From Eutypa lata (lineage: Eukaryota > Ascomycota > Sordariomycetes > Xylariales > Diatrypaceae), in the NCBI GenBank assembly GCA_022661535.1, contig JAKULF010000003.1, positions 4,588,001-4,652,000 of the forward strand: DNA of 64,000 bases, written 5' to 3'. How positions within the stretch are numbered: position 1 is the stretch's first letter; each line of letters opens with the position of its first letter. This document shows, one piece after another, positions 36,446-51,882 of this stretch. The notes under the pieces were generated by a model. It ran no database searches and was not told the DNA's origin. It saw only the letters and a program-made list of their open reading frames with translations. A program made the position numbers and the translations under genes.

Positions 36446-37842
36446 TTTTTTTTACCAGGGAGATCTTCACGAAAGCAAGACGGTCGAGTGCCTGGAGAAA
36501 CAAACTACGAGGCTATCTTAGCTAGTGATATACCATATATACGAAAGCATCGACCGCTTGATCCACGGCAACTAATAGTTGCCAACGATATCCGTGAGCT
36601 GTCGGCTTTCGCATATTTATGCGATCTGTCTACCTATCATGACTCGCATCGGCAACATGCCGATACAATGCTGTCCTTTATGCACTAGCTAGTGTTAAGC
36701 ACCTTGTTTGACATGTATACGAACGACTAACTACAGTACCTACCTACCTTACATAACTTCGTCATGAAGGCAAACCACCAACAAAGCTTTCATCCCTACT
36801 AGTGGGTCTTTATCCGGCCGACAGCCGCTTAGGGCAGTAGAGGCTAAGAGAACAAAGGTTGTCTTGACGCTCTCCCTTGTGGGGCGCCTATCACGTTGGT
36901 CTAGAACTTCTTGCAACCGTCACCTTGGGTGGTTGCGGCTCTCGCAGCCGGTCTCTTGTGGAGCAACCCAACTTTGACAAGAAAAGAGCGGCTCCGAGAG
37001 CCTGGCTAAATTAACTAGACCTCCACGGGATGGGCGAGACAGCCAGTCGGGTCAAAAGCTTATCTAGACAAACCGTGCTCAGTTATGTAGTTATGTCATT
37101 TTGACTTAAGACCGACGGGACCTCTTAACAGCCCTCGGAAAAGGGGTGTGGTTCTTTCTGTCCAAGGGAAGAAGAGGCGATGGTAGTTGATAACCTCTAG
37201 ATTCATTTTTCACCATAGAGACAACAGCCCGTTATTTAAATAGCTTCGTGATTTTCGCTCATTCCAGATAAACTGGGCAACATTGCAAGCAGAGTAGATT
37301 TTTCAGTTATCCATATTGCCGTTAGCGTTTCCCAAGAGGATAGGTACCCTTATCAACAAGCATTGGCGGGCAAGCCGGACGGCATCCCGACAAGAAAAGC
37401 CTGATTTCCGTCCGGCACTTCGGCTAGAACAGTAAGAGCAGGATATACTTAAACAATTCTTTTCTTTTCAAAATCGATGACATGCAAACCCAGTTCGGCA
37501 TTCACCTTCGCCCCCTCTTCCTACGTAGTGGGTGGTACTCGTCTTTCTTCCAGCCGTTTCCCAATAGGACAATAGTTCTCCTAATAAATGTATGGCTCTA
37601 ATAAGTCAACGCGCTTGAAACCAGTCCTAGTCTCCCACACAATAATACCCGACGCCTCCGTTATCTGGTGAGCCATCCCGGTGAAATACCGAACCCTAGA
37701 GAGAACATTCACGGCTTCGGCATGGGAATTGCACGGAGACTGCTTAGTTGTATCGTATATATAAGTGCTCGTATGTAATTCTTCAGCCAAGGTCTAGCCA
37801 AATAGGATCATGTTTGCCATCGTTTCATCATACACTAGGTAG
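36446..37842. other. intergenic, upstream of the DUF1275 gene
   Basis: No supported gene in 1.4 kb. The 36311..36688 (+) ORF overlaps the DUF1275 first exon antisense and has no domain. No tRNA or 5S rRNA could be recognised. Confidence 0.45.
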
Positions 37843-40490
37843 TTAAACCGTCCTTACTTCCTTAGCCACAGCGTTGCAAAGCGCCACCTTAATCCCAGCA
37901 CCGGTCAAGACGTGAATCCAGAGCCTCTGCGTATCACTAAGCCGGTCATTTGCGCTCTTGACCTCGGAGAACATAACCTCTCTAGCGGGCTCCGCCCTCC
38001 AGAGGATCAGGTCCGGGATGCCGCCACCCCTCTGGCCGTACTCCTGTGCCATGACCTTGCAGATGGCAGCGAGAGCCGCTCCATTGAAGCAACCAGCCAG
38101 TTCCAGCAGGTCGTCGAGCTCGTAATCCCAGTTCAGCCCGACGACGCAGGTTTTCCTCTCCCGCTCCCGCAGGTCGACCTCCTCGATCAGCTTTGCTGCC
38201 CCGCCGTTGGCGATCTCCACGAGGCGGTGGTTGATCTCGGACGCCCTCGTCGGGTAGAAGGCGTCGGTGTGCAGGTCTAACGGGCATGTCTGATAGGGTG
38301 TCTGGAAGACGTTGGGGATGTAGAGGAATAAGATGTCGAAGAAGAGATAGGCGAATAGGGTGCGAATGATGCCGCCCTCAGCGTGATAGCCCTTCCAACC
38401 CTGGCTCCTATACCAGCTAAGACACATCGCCTCCACGCTGCATTCACCACCTCCCTCAGCTTCATCTATCCATATAGTCTTGGTACTTAGACCCCGCCCC
38501 GGTTTGGATGGGACATCGTCTGTCTTTAGCTGGATCCCTTCAGCATAGTGCTTCTCTGGTTGCTTCAGCCTAACATGGCCAAAGTCGTGCTGGAAGCGCT
38601 TTGGGATATTGAGCTGCCTCTCGAGCTTGACTAGACGTTTCTGTATGTCATAATGATATATCAAGTGACAATTTGGATCCTCCAAGGCGGTTTCGCAAGT
38701 CGATGCTGCAATTCGTTTCCAATGTTTCTTTTGTATCTCAACATCTGTGTATGCAGGGTTCGGCTCCAAAGCGTACATGTAATGCTCCTCCAGGAGAGCC
38801 CTTCGTTGATACCAAGAGCCGCGACGGGCTAGATGAAATAGACGTTGTTCTAGTAACTCATTTAATAATGCATGTTCACGTCCATGTTCCTTTATTCTAC
38901 CGAATGCGTATGCTGCTTTATGGACAATCCGAGTATACGAATGCGCAGGGTTAAGACGTCTCAAGTAGGCGCCTTCGCCTGTATCGTATATTCTTTCCTC
39001 CTTTAATTGCTCTTCTTTCAGGATGGTCTTCCACCTTGGGTAGATGTCCTCGAAGATGTCAATAGCTTTACGGAAGTCTTCTTCCTTTACCGGACCATTA
39101 AATTCCAGGATATGATCAACGGCATATTCCGTCCTCATCGCAGTCTCGAACTCGAGCAGCTGGTCTCGAGAGGAAAAAATGTTAGTGGATCTACTTACGA
39201 CATACTGTGGGAAATTGCGTTTTGAGATCTTGGCCAAAATAATAGTGGTCAGAGACTTTTCTGTCCACTCCGTTGAACGATAGAATACAAGATGAACCCT
39301 CTCAAATAACTTGAATACGGGTATAGATAGTCGAATACAAGGCCCAGCTATGGCTAAGATCTTTTCAAGAAAATGCTTGCTCCTGTTGTAATTTTCTCCA
39401 GGGTCAAGACTCGGCGAGTCGAGCTCAGGGGTCCCTTTTTCTGGAGAGTCCATTGAACTAGAAGTGTTAGACCGCCTAAGTCCTAGGGACATAATACTAG
39501 CTTGTTGATAGCTCATTTTGCAGATCGCTTTTGCGAGATCGCCCTTTGTCTTTCCTTGCACTTTTGCATCCTTGGCAAGAACTTTGACCTCGTCGAGACT
39601 AAGGAGTGAGATTGCCTGTTCTATAGAGTCGATATAATCCTCGGACTTATCGGCAAAAACGAAGGTGTCGCCATGAATGATTTGGCCTTGCTCCTTGAAT
39701 AGTTGGGGGACATTGGGTTGTGGGGATTCTTTGCTCGATGGCGAACTGATAGCAGCCCCTGAGAAGTCTCGACTTTTCTGGAGCTCCTTGACTGCTGCCT
39801 CGGTATCTGATATATCTTCATGATATCCTAGGCGTGAAACACGGTGCCATTGCGCAGTCTTTCTCAGAAATAATCGAACATATCTGCAAAGAATATAAGA
39901 ATCTAGCGCTGTTATGAAGACTTCGAGTCAGAAACATACAAAAACTGGGCTTCATATCCAAGCGAGTCCCATTGATCAAAGATATTACGCTCTTTCACAT
40001 CAAAAAGATGAGACTCCTCGTCGAGTACGGTGTGAAGAGCTAAATTGAAAGCGTCCACGTAGATAGAGGTTTTGCCTCTAACCCATTTTCTCGAGTCGAA
40101 CCTCGACTGGACACTGCCTGCGGTATTGTCATTTTTATTACCCTGAGATGATTTGAAGACCTCGTACTCCTCGATAGCCTCCTTATCTAAGTTTATAGTA
40201 GGTAAGACGTTTTCAATGGCAGTCGGATGGGAGACGTGAGGTTCATTGTCCGAGGGTTTAATGTCCCCTTCTGAAGTTACAGTATGGTCCTCGTGTACAT
40301 ATTGCTCGTTCCTTGCTGAATTGGGAACAAATAAATGCTCATTTGAATCGTCAACCGGACCGAGGTTGGGATCTTCTTGTTTTATTCTCTTTGTAGGTGG
40401 TTCTGATGCCGCCTGCAGACAGCTCTCATTGGATGATGATGTTTGGTCACCTCGAGATGTTTTCCCTCTCTTAAGAAAAGCATCCATCAT
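37843..40490 (-). CDS. FAN1: FAN1-type nuclease with C-terminal VRR-NUC domain
   Basis: Exons 40490..39940 and 39883..37843 join at EAQFL | YVRLFLRKTAQWHRV to give 863 aa. Fan1 is a 5' flap endo-/exonuclease acting on interstrand crosslinks in the nucleus. The N-terminal ~150 residues are Ser/acidic-rich. A SAP-like helical part (SLLSLDEVKVLAKDAKVQGKTKGDLAKAI) lies at about 255-300, followed by the TPR-like middle (RRALLEEHYMYALEPNPAY). VRR-NUC occupies about 740-860, with GGGIPDLILW...MFSEVKS giving the PD-(D/E)xK metal-binding residues and the upstream E in YHAEGGIIRTLFAYLF. I see no N-terminal UBZ zinc finger, so recruitment by ubiquitinated FANCD2 is unlikely to work as in animals. The ORF continues without stops from the acceptor at 39883. 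It is divergent from SDC1, with 509 bp between starts. Confidence 0.92.
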
Positions 40491-40999
40491 AATACGGTAC
40501 AGTAGAACTGCTTCATCTTTACTCTTCTAGAGCAAAGGTCAAGTCGATGGATAATGACTTCATAGATACCAATAAAGAACAAAGAACGCGGGGGACGCGA
40601 TCAACAACGCGCCTTCTTAAAAAACAAGGGTGTTCAGAAACGCGTAGTCACGGGATCAATTAATTCTTTTTCTGGCTGCAAAGTCTAAAACTATGAAATA
40701 ACTGAGCAATTACGTATATAATTAGCGCCTTCCTTCAGCTACGTACGTAGCGACATAGTTAGAGCTCTAACGTTAGCACCACACCCTTTTTTCTTTTCTG
40801 GCAGTCGGTTCCAGCTGCAAAATATCACAGGGCCAACCCAACCCACCCACGCACCACGTTCTTTGAATCTTCCACCTTTTCAGTTGGAAACTTCAAGATA
40901 CAACACTAGTTTTGAACAACTTCCGGCGCCCATTCACCCACTTCCTCCTCTCCCTTCCATCCTCCCTCCTACCCTCCTGCAAACTCTACCAACTAGGCC
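40491..40999. promoter_or_regulatory. shared upstream region of FAN1 and SDC1
   Basis: 509 bp separate two divergent start codons. Seen: TACGTACGTA near 40740-40750, a CCAACCCAACCCACCCACGC stretch near 40833-40855 and pyrimidine-rich sequence just before the SDC1 ATG. The bidirectional role is inferred from layout. Confidence 0.5.
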
Positions 41000-41898
41000 A
41001 TGGCGGACAGCGAGACCACTCTCAAATCCACGACCCCGATCCCGGCCCCGGGCATCGGGGCCAGTACCAACGCCAACCACGAGGCAGCGACCGACGCGAC
41101 CACCACCCCGGGCGCGGGAACCCCCTCGATCACAGAGACGGCCGAGAAGGATATCGCCATGCCGGACGCGCCCGGCGCCGCTAACAGCGTTGATCAGACA
41201 CATGTACGTTGCGCTCACCACCTTTCACTACCTATCTACCTACCTCTCTATCCAAACGAGCAATTGCCTTTCCCTTCCCGCCCCCACTCTCTCTCCCCGT
41301 ACCTCTCTTTCCATCTCGTGTCCTGCCAATTAGCATACATATACACGTACACGTACATACTTACTTACGAATCCATTGTAGTCTCCGATCCCCAACGCGA
41401 CGACCACCAACGCGGCCAGCCCCGCGCCGCCCGCCCGCACCGGCACGCCTCTGCGCAACACCACAGCAGCAGGCGCCACCACCACCAATGGCGCGGAGAG
41501 CAACACGTCGCGCGCGGCGTCGCAGCACCCCGATCAGGGCTTCACCATACCAACCGAGGCACCAAACCACGGAGCCCCCGTCCGACAGTACCTGAACTCG
41601 AACGTCACGGGTCCCCTGCTGGAGGGGTTGAAGGCCCTCGCGAAAGACAAGTAAGTTGAACACAGCAGGCCCTACGTACGCACGTGCACATGCACATACA
41701 TATACATATACGTACATATGCACATTCACATGCACATTCACGTATACACACATGCGCAAGATAGACAAAAAGGGGATTGTTTGGGCAACTGCGACTAACT
41801 TTTTCAACCCTTTTTTATCATGCAGGCCGAAAGATCCCTTGAGAGTGCTCGGCGAATTCCTGCTCCAGCGTTCCAAGGAGCTCGAGACATCGGCGTAG
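41000..41898 (+). CDS. SDC1: COMPASS complex subunit Sdc1 (Dpy-30 domain)
   Basis: Exons 41000..41203, 41382..41650 and 41826..41898 join to 181 aa. The first ~130 residues are Thr/Ala/Pro-rich and probably disordered. The C-terminal ~45 residues are the Dpy-30 dimerisation motif, VRQYLNSNVTGPLLEGLKAL then KPKDPLRVLGEFLLQRSKEL, split by intron 2 inside the Lys codon. Sdc1 dimers bind the Bre2/Ash2 subunit and support H3K4 methylation in the nucleus. Both introns contain ACAT/ACGT-rich repeats (41337-41365 and 41680-41755). Exons 1 and 2 are GC-rich relative to the flanks. The start was chosen as the first ATG (MADSETTLKS), with pyrimidine-rich leader sequence just upstream. Confidence 0.92.
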
Positions 41899-42277
41899 GT
41901 CGCCGAAATGGCATTTGTACATTAGATAGAAAGCATCACGGGGGCGTTCCAAAGAGGATATGACATCAAACGGTTTCGTGGCGTTTAGGTTACGGAACAT
42001 AGAAATTTACGGACATCTGAGGATTTTTTTTAAATCCTTCACAAATGATACCAGTTGTTTTTTTTGCTTTAGGGAATGCGAATCATATATGCATTGACGA
42101 GATTCTCATTTTGATCTCTCTATGTGAATGATACCGGGCTTCCATTCTGACACACTCTTTCTCGAAAGAAGATCGAAGCCAAATTTCTTCTTTTTGGTCC
42201 TGAACGCATTTCCCCTTTCCGTTAACTCCGTGAGATCCAGCAAACTCCCATTCAACAGTAGAACTCCTTTACGGCTC
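41899..42277. other. intergenic, convergent 3' ends of SDC1 and RPS13
   Basis: 379 bp with poly-T/A tracts (about 42026-42034 and 42057-42064). No gene is seen. Confidence 0.5.
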
Positions 42278-43022
42278 TTATGCGACGATGGTGCTGGCGG
42301 TGGCGCTCTCGTACTTCCAGGTAGGAGGCAGGACACCGACGGTCTTGTAGTAGCGAGCCAGACGGTGGATACGCGACTCGATCAGAATCAGGCGGAACTT
42401 GGCGTCCTTGTCCTTGCGGTTGCGCTCGAGGTGCTTTCGGACGGACACGGCCTTTGGAACAACATTAGTAAATAAAAAAAAGATTCGTCGTAGTGGTTCT
42501 GATTCATTCTATGATTACGTACCTTCTTGATCAACATGTACAGGTCCTCGGGGAGCTCAGGAGCGAGGCCTATGTTAAAGATCACACCGTCAGCCTTGAC
42601 CAACAGTGGCATTTATGATATGATGCTCATGGTTTCTGCAACCAAATGGGCTATGCATATATATATATATATATGTATTGTGTGGTAGGGGTATGTAGTT
42701 CGGGGAATTGATCATGTCGTACCGTTAGACTTCAGGATTCGCAGGATCTTGTTACCTATCATAGCGGGTTAGCAGACATTCGAAAAAGTCAATCTCCAGA
42801 GAATGGGGTTCATTTCATACCAGTGACGATGCGGACCTGGGAGATACCGTGGGAGTCACGGAGGACGACACCGATCTGAGAAGGCGTGGTACCCTTTCTG
42901 GCCAGTCTGCAGATTTGCTCCTCGACCTGGGCGGGGGTGGTCTTGAGCCAGGCGGGCACGCTGCGCGAGTACGGCAGAGCCGAGTCTGAGATACCCTTTC
43001 CGTTGGAGTGAAGACGACCCAT
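42278..43022 (-). CDS. RPS13: 40S ribosomal protein uS15 (Rps13)
   Basis: Exons 43022..42821, 42755..42723, 42569..42523 and 42451..42278 give 151 aa, exactly the eukaryotic uS15 length. The sequence runs [20 protein letters not shown], then [40 protein letters not shown] and [20 protein letters not shown]. It binds 18S rRNA in the small-subunit body and is essential for translation. Exon 2 is only 33 nt and exon 3 only 47 nt; their phases (1, 1 and 0) close exactly, which supports the model. Intron 2 contains an (AT)n microsatellite at about 42656-42674. The many introns and short exons fit ribosomal protein genes of filamentous fungi. Confidence 0.96.
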
Positions 43023-44648
43023 TTTGGCGGATTTGTGTGGTGTTTTTGTCGACGGCTCGAAAGGTGTTGGTGAGATGAGCGGTTGGAAGTTTCCGTTTTT
43101 TGTCGTGGTCGTGATGAATTTTAGAAGGTTTGTTTCTTTTCGTGCTATCCGCCTACAGAAAATTGTGTGCGGCAGGTCGGCAGTGGGCACCACGGTTAGG
43201 CCTGATTGGTTTAAGTGTCTAGCTCCATTCCCTCTCCACCTATCTTCCCAATCCCGAAATTCTACCATAACTCGGAGCTAACTCTACTAGATACGTACCC
43301 TTGGGTCTTTTTTTCTTCTTTTTTTACAGGACCTCTTCAATCCGACATTCCTACAAGATGCAGCAAATTCTTTATCATTGAGCGGCCAAGTGCCTCTAGT
43401 GTTTCCCCAAGATGTCGTGTATTTCTTAAGTCAAGTATCTCATCTTGTAATAAAGGACATTGCATACAGCATATTGCTAGTTTTCAGGTAAGCAAGCATC
43501 TCCCGATTTCTTGTTCATGTTGCAACTTCCCTCATATGATGATAACACATTCTTTTATTTATTTTCTGGTACCTCTTATATCATCAGGCTATTCGGCTTG
43601 AAATGTATTAAACGGACTTCTGATCGAGAGATCAATTTATGTTTCTTAACGGACGGCAGTGTACAACGAATCATGCTAACTGGCCTCCGAGTAGGAATCT
43701 TGATAAATCTTAGTGCTTTCGCGAAGCTATCGTCAACAGCCGCCGTACATAAATTAAGTTGCTTGCAGATAGTTAACAACACAATCAATTTATTCTATAA
43801 AACAGATTTCACAACTTATACAATGTCTTGGTATTTTAATCGAGATCATGACGGGCAGAGTCCCGTTCTTACCTTGCTATGACATAACTAGTAATTCCGA
43901 TAATCCGATGGTTGCCGTAGAAGAGTACATTAAGTCTGGATTCCGTCTAAGAGGGAGTTTGCGCGAAATGGCAATGGTGCTGTCTTCACCATTATTGCCT
44001 TGCTATTGTCCGAAGCATCTCTGTCGTCGGATCTCCCAACTACAACCCCTTCAGATACCAGTGACCTCATATAGGGTATCTAACCTTGAGATGTTCTCTT
44101 CTATGCCTAGTGTAACCAGATTCCAAATCTGACTCGGTATAGTATTTGTAAAATACCCACGGGTAAGGGGAATGCCGGTGAGTTCCGGAAGTGTTCCGAA
44201 TCAGTGGAGTTCGGTTTGCCCGTAGATGACCGAGGCCTATCCCGTGATGGTACCATGCATACTCGAGTACGTCTTATTGTCTAGCGGCCAGAAAATAGAA
44301 GGGGGCGATATGGCTCGAACTATTAGCTCAAAATGATGCCACGCTGCAATTCTAATTTCTGCTCGCTAAGCCCTAGAATCCAGAGTAGATATACTACAGT
44401 CACTCCTAAAACGCGTTATACTCCTTGTCGAGGAAATGCAGATCGTAGCAGAACAATTACAATGATTCTTAAGTTCCATTCACACGAGACCGATAACCGA
44501 GGTAATAGTACTAGTACTGTATTCCATTCTCTGATATTTAATACCTAGGGTGCAATATTCTATGCCACCGTTTTTACCCGACCTGCCCCCGTAATCATCC
44601 CGATCGTGAATTTAATCATGCAAGCAGTTCATCCGAAGCCCCAGTGGC
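43023..44648. other. intergenic, RPS13 upstream region and enolase 3' flank
   Basis: About 1.6 kb. The RPS13 promoter must adjoin 43023. ORFs of 70-128 codons on the plus strand (43.2-44.1 kb) are AT-rich, overlap each other and show no domain. I see no RNA gene. Confidence 0.5.
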
Positions 44649-47947
<3,299 letters not shown>

Positions 47948-49556
47948 ATGCCATCTCATCCATATTCTGAAGAGGTTCATCTCACCACTATGGGCAGCAG
48001 TAGCGGATTATCAAGGTCGAGGCAAAAGAGCTGCAACGCGTGTGTACGATCCAAACGGCGCTGCGATAAGCGGGCACCGGCTTGCGGACGATGCACGAAG
48101 AGGCGGTATTTGTGCGTATACGGTGGATTAACGGATGTGCACCACGCCTTTGGGGATTCGGCCCACGACCCCATCCAACTAGATTCCCTTCCGGACCCGG
48201 GCTCCGACACGTGCGGAGATGCACCAATATTCAACGCCGCAGATTTCACAACTCCGCTAGATCCTAATTTGGCCTTGGTCACCAGTCCGACACTTCAGCT
48301 TGATAGTGCCCTAGAGTCATTTCTGGACACACTCCCAGTGATCGACTTCGAGGATGATGCATCATGGCAGACTGATGCCTTCAAGCAGCAGCTACAGGTG
48401 CCTTCAGCCTCATGCGAACAAGCATTAACTCTGAAAGACTATCAAAAGATGCTTAATATGTGTGTATGTGACTGGGCACCCCTGCGTATCTTAGCTTTTG
48501 GTACTCATGATCGTAGGAGGATTTTCAACCATGGGAAGCAGCGGATCCAACGACCAAGATCGCCCATACGTTGAAGGTTTTCACAACTCTCCATGCGGTC
48601 TTTGCTCGCGATAACTGTACCCCGTATATCCATCGATACCTTTACAAAGGCAACACACCCCAGGCTATTCTCCAGGCTTTTTCGGTGTGCATGCTATATG
48701 CGAACAAAACTGATGCGAACCGTGGTATCATTCTCCGTGTCCTCCACGATAATGTCACTAGGCTTTATGTATCCTCTGGAACCACCGGTTTGACACCGAT
48801 AGAAAAACTTGCAAGAGTTCATGCACTTCTATTCTACCAAAGCATCCGTCTATTTGATGGTGATATTACATTAGGACAGCAGGCACAAAATGACTTTAAG
48901 TTGCTGGATATGTGGATTGGCGACCTTCTTCATCATAGAGACAATCTTAATGGTTGCGAATACATGGATACTGCCACCCTTAGAAACAATCCGCCTCAGT
49001 CATGGGAGGTGCGTATAGAGAGCCCCCCCTTCCCCTCCCACTCCCCCTCTCTGTTCTTCTCTAACACGATATATCAGCGCTGGATATTCGCGGAAAGTCT
49101 CCGGCGAACAGTTCTTATAGGTTATGCCCTCAAGTCGCTTTCAGATCTCCTGAGAGGGCTTAACAAACCTAGTAAGTCGACTAGCGCGATCACAGTAGAT
49201 ATCACGGCTTATTGACGATTCCGCAGAGGCTATGGGCAACTGGGCCCAGGTCCATCGCTGGACACTCTCTAGCCACCTATGGAACGCGCCAGACTCGTTT
49301 GAATTCTTTCGGGCCTGGGCTGAGAAGCCCTTCTGGGTGATATCCGCGTTCAAATTCGAGGAGTTCGTGAAGACCGGCACGGGAGACGACATAGACGATT
49401 TTGCTCGGAGTTTCCTGACTGTGTAAGCTCTTCCGAACACCCGCGAACGCTTCTGTTCCCCCCCACGCGAGCTAACCAGTCGACCTTAGATATTTCGGCG
49501 TGGACGAAATAAAGACCTTTTGCCACGAGACCAGCGGGAAACGGTTGGCCCCATAG
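47948..49556 (+). CDS. Zn2Cys6 (Gal4-type) transcription factor
   Basis: Exons 47948..48463, 48517..49008, 49078..49171, 49227..49422 and 49490..49556 join to 454 aa. The binuclear zinc cluster is complete: C29-x2-C32-x6-C39-x6-C46-x2-C49-x6-C56, with basic residues RSKRRCDKR between the second and third Cys. No long linker coiled coil is evident. A region after about residue 140 is acidic (LDTLPVIDFEDDASW) and may activate. The C-terminal half is helical (TLHAVFARDNCTPYIHRYLY; RWIFAESLRRTVLIGYALK) and resembles the ligand/regulatory half of fungal pathway regulators. An internal ATG at 47990 could be used and would keep the DNA-binding domain. Neighbours, an aldo-keto reductase and a flavin dehydrogenase, suggest a local metabolic regulator. 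This is inference only. Confidence 0.85.
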
Positions 49557-49886
49557 ATCGGAGCGGAGCGGACTTTTGTGTGTGACCTCCTGAATGATTG
49601 CGGAATGTCGACACTAAGTCCACTCCGCAGGTTGGCGGACACCGCAAGCGGAAAAGTATAGCCGCACTATGTTTACGCTGGTAGCTTTGGTCACGATATC
49701 GACTTATATAGTCATTCAATTTTATCATATAAGAACAGCCGCCATGTCAGCTCAGAGTTTCCGGTTTCTAGTTAGTAGCGAATAACATACATTTGCAATC
49801 TTCATCGTTACCCCCTGCCTTAACACGCTGGATTTTCTCTATACATTCTCGCATTATCAAGTAATTCAAGTCTATCACGGCACAAT
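49557..49886. other. intergenic between Zn2Cys6 gene and aldo-keto reductase
   Basis: 330 bp with CGGA-rich sequence (49556-49575 and 49600-49635: GGAGCGGAGCGGA; CGGACACCGCAAGCGGA). CGG triplets are the half-site of Gal4-type factors, so self-contained regulation is conceivable. No gene is seen. Confidence 0.4.
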
Positions 49887-51359
<1,473 letters not shown>

Positions 51360-51882
51360 GTTTCTGAGATGATATTTGGTATGACTGCGTACGGTTGCCG
51401 TACTTGTTAGTTTAGACAGTAATGTCCCGCGTCAATAGTAACAAACCTGTATGGTTGAAGAAGGGGGGGCAAGTCGTTGCCAAAATAATTGATGCACTTT
51501 CGCTCCAAGTAAACTCATATAAACGGTTTGCATATAAATAGTTAAGCTTTATACAAAAGATCTTGGTTTTATGATATTGCAAAATCTGAATAACGATTTT
51601 TTTCATGTTCTTGATTATGGAATAATGGTTAATGATTATGGAATAAGCAGTGATTATTCGAATTTACGCATTTTAATATATCATTTAAATTGGCGACGAC
51701 CTGGAGGTAGGGGGGAGGGTTTGATATATCTCTTCTCTACTTGGGTTCGCATTACAGATAGAAACTTGGAATTTAAGAAGACAACTAGCTTTATGCATAG
51801 TTCTAGATATATACACCTTGATAGGGTCTATGTGATGTAGATATATAACGCAAATAAAAGCACATTCTATCCAGGCCACTCC
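51360..51882. other. intergenic between convergent AKR and CYB2-like genes
   Basis: 523 bp occupied in its middle by the inverted-repeat element at 51466-51706. The remainder is AT-rich 3' flank of both genes. Confidence 0.6.
51466..51706. mobile_element. TIR-flanked MITE-like element, copy 2 (~240 bp)
   Basis: Left end GGGCAAGTCGTTGCCAAAAT; right end reverse-complemented TCCAGGTCGTCGCCAATTTA. The interior shows GATTATGGAATAA repeats and GATTATTCGAATTT, the AT-rich core shared with the other copies. It sits in the gap between two convergent 3' ends, a typical tolerated insertion site. A target duplication was not resolved. Confidence 0.6.

Noticed and set aside
36781..37030. Possible tRNA or 5S rRNA gene
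   Set aside because: GC-richer patches with short inverted repeats, but no A/B-box pair or cloverleaf could be built by eye.
40863..41333. 156-codon Pro/Arg-rich plus-strand ORF
   Set aside because: It overlaps SDC1 exon 1 in another frame, and its composition comes from the GC-rich Thr/Pro coding sequence.
43215..44132. Plus-strand ORFs of 94-128 codons between RPS13 and enolase
   Set aside because: AT-rich, mutually overlapping, no splice-supported extension and no family resemblance.
47988..48282. Antisense ORFs opposite the Zn2Cys6 domain
   Set aside because: Mirror the basic zinc-cluster coding sequence; the plus-strand frame has the full six-cysteine pattern.
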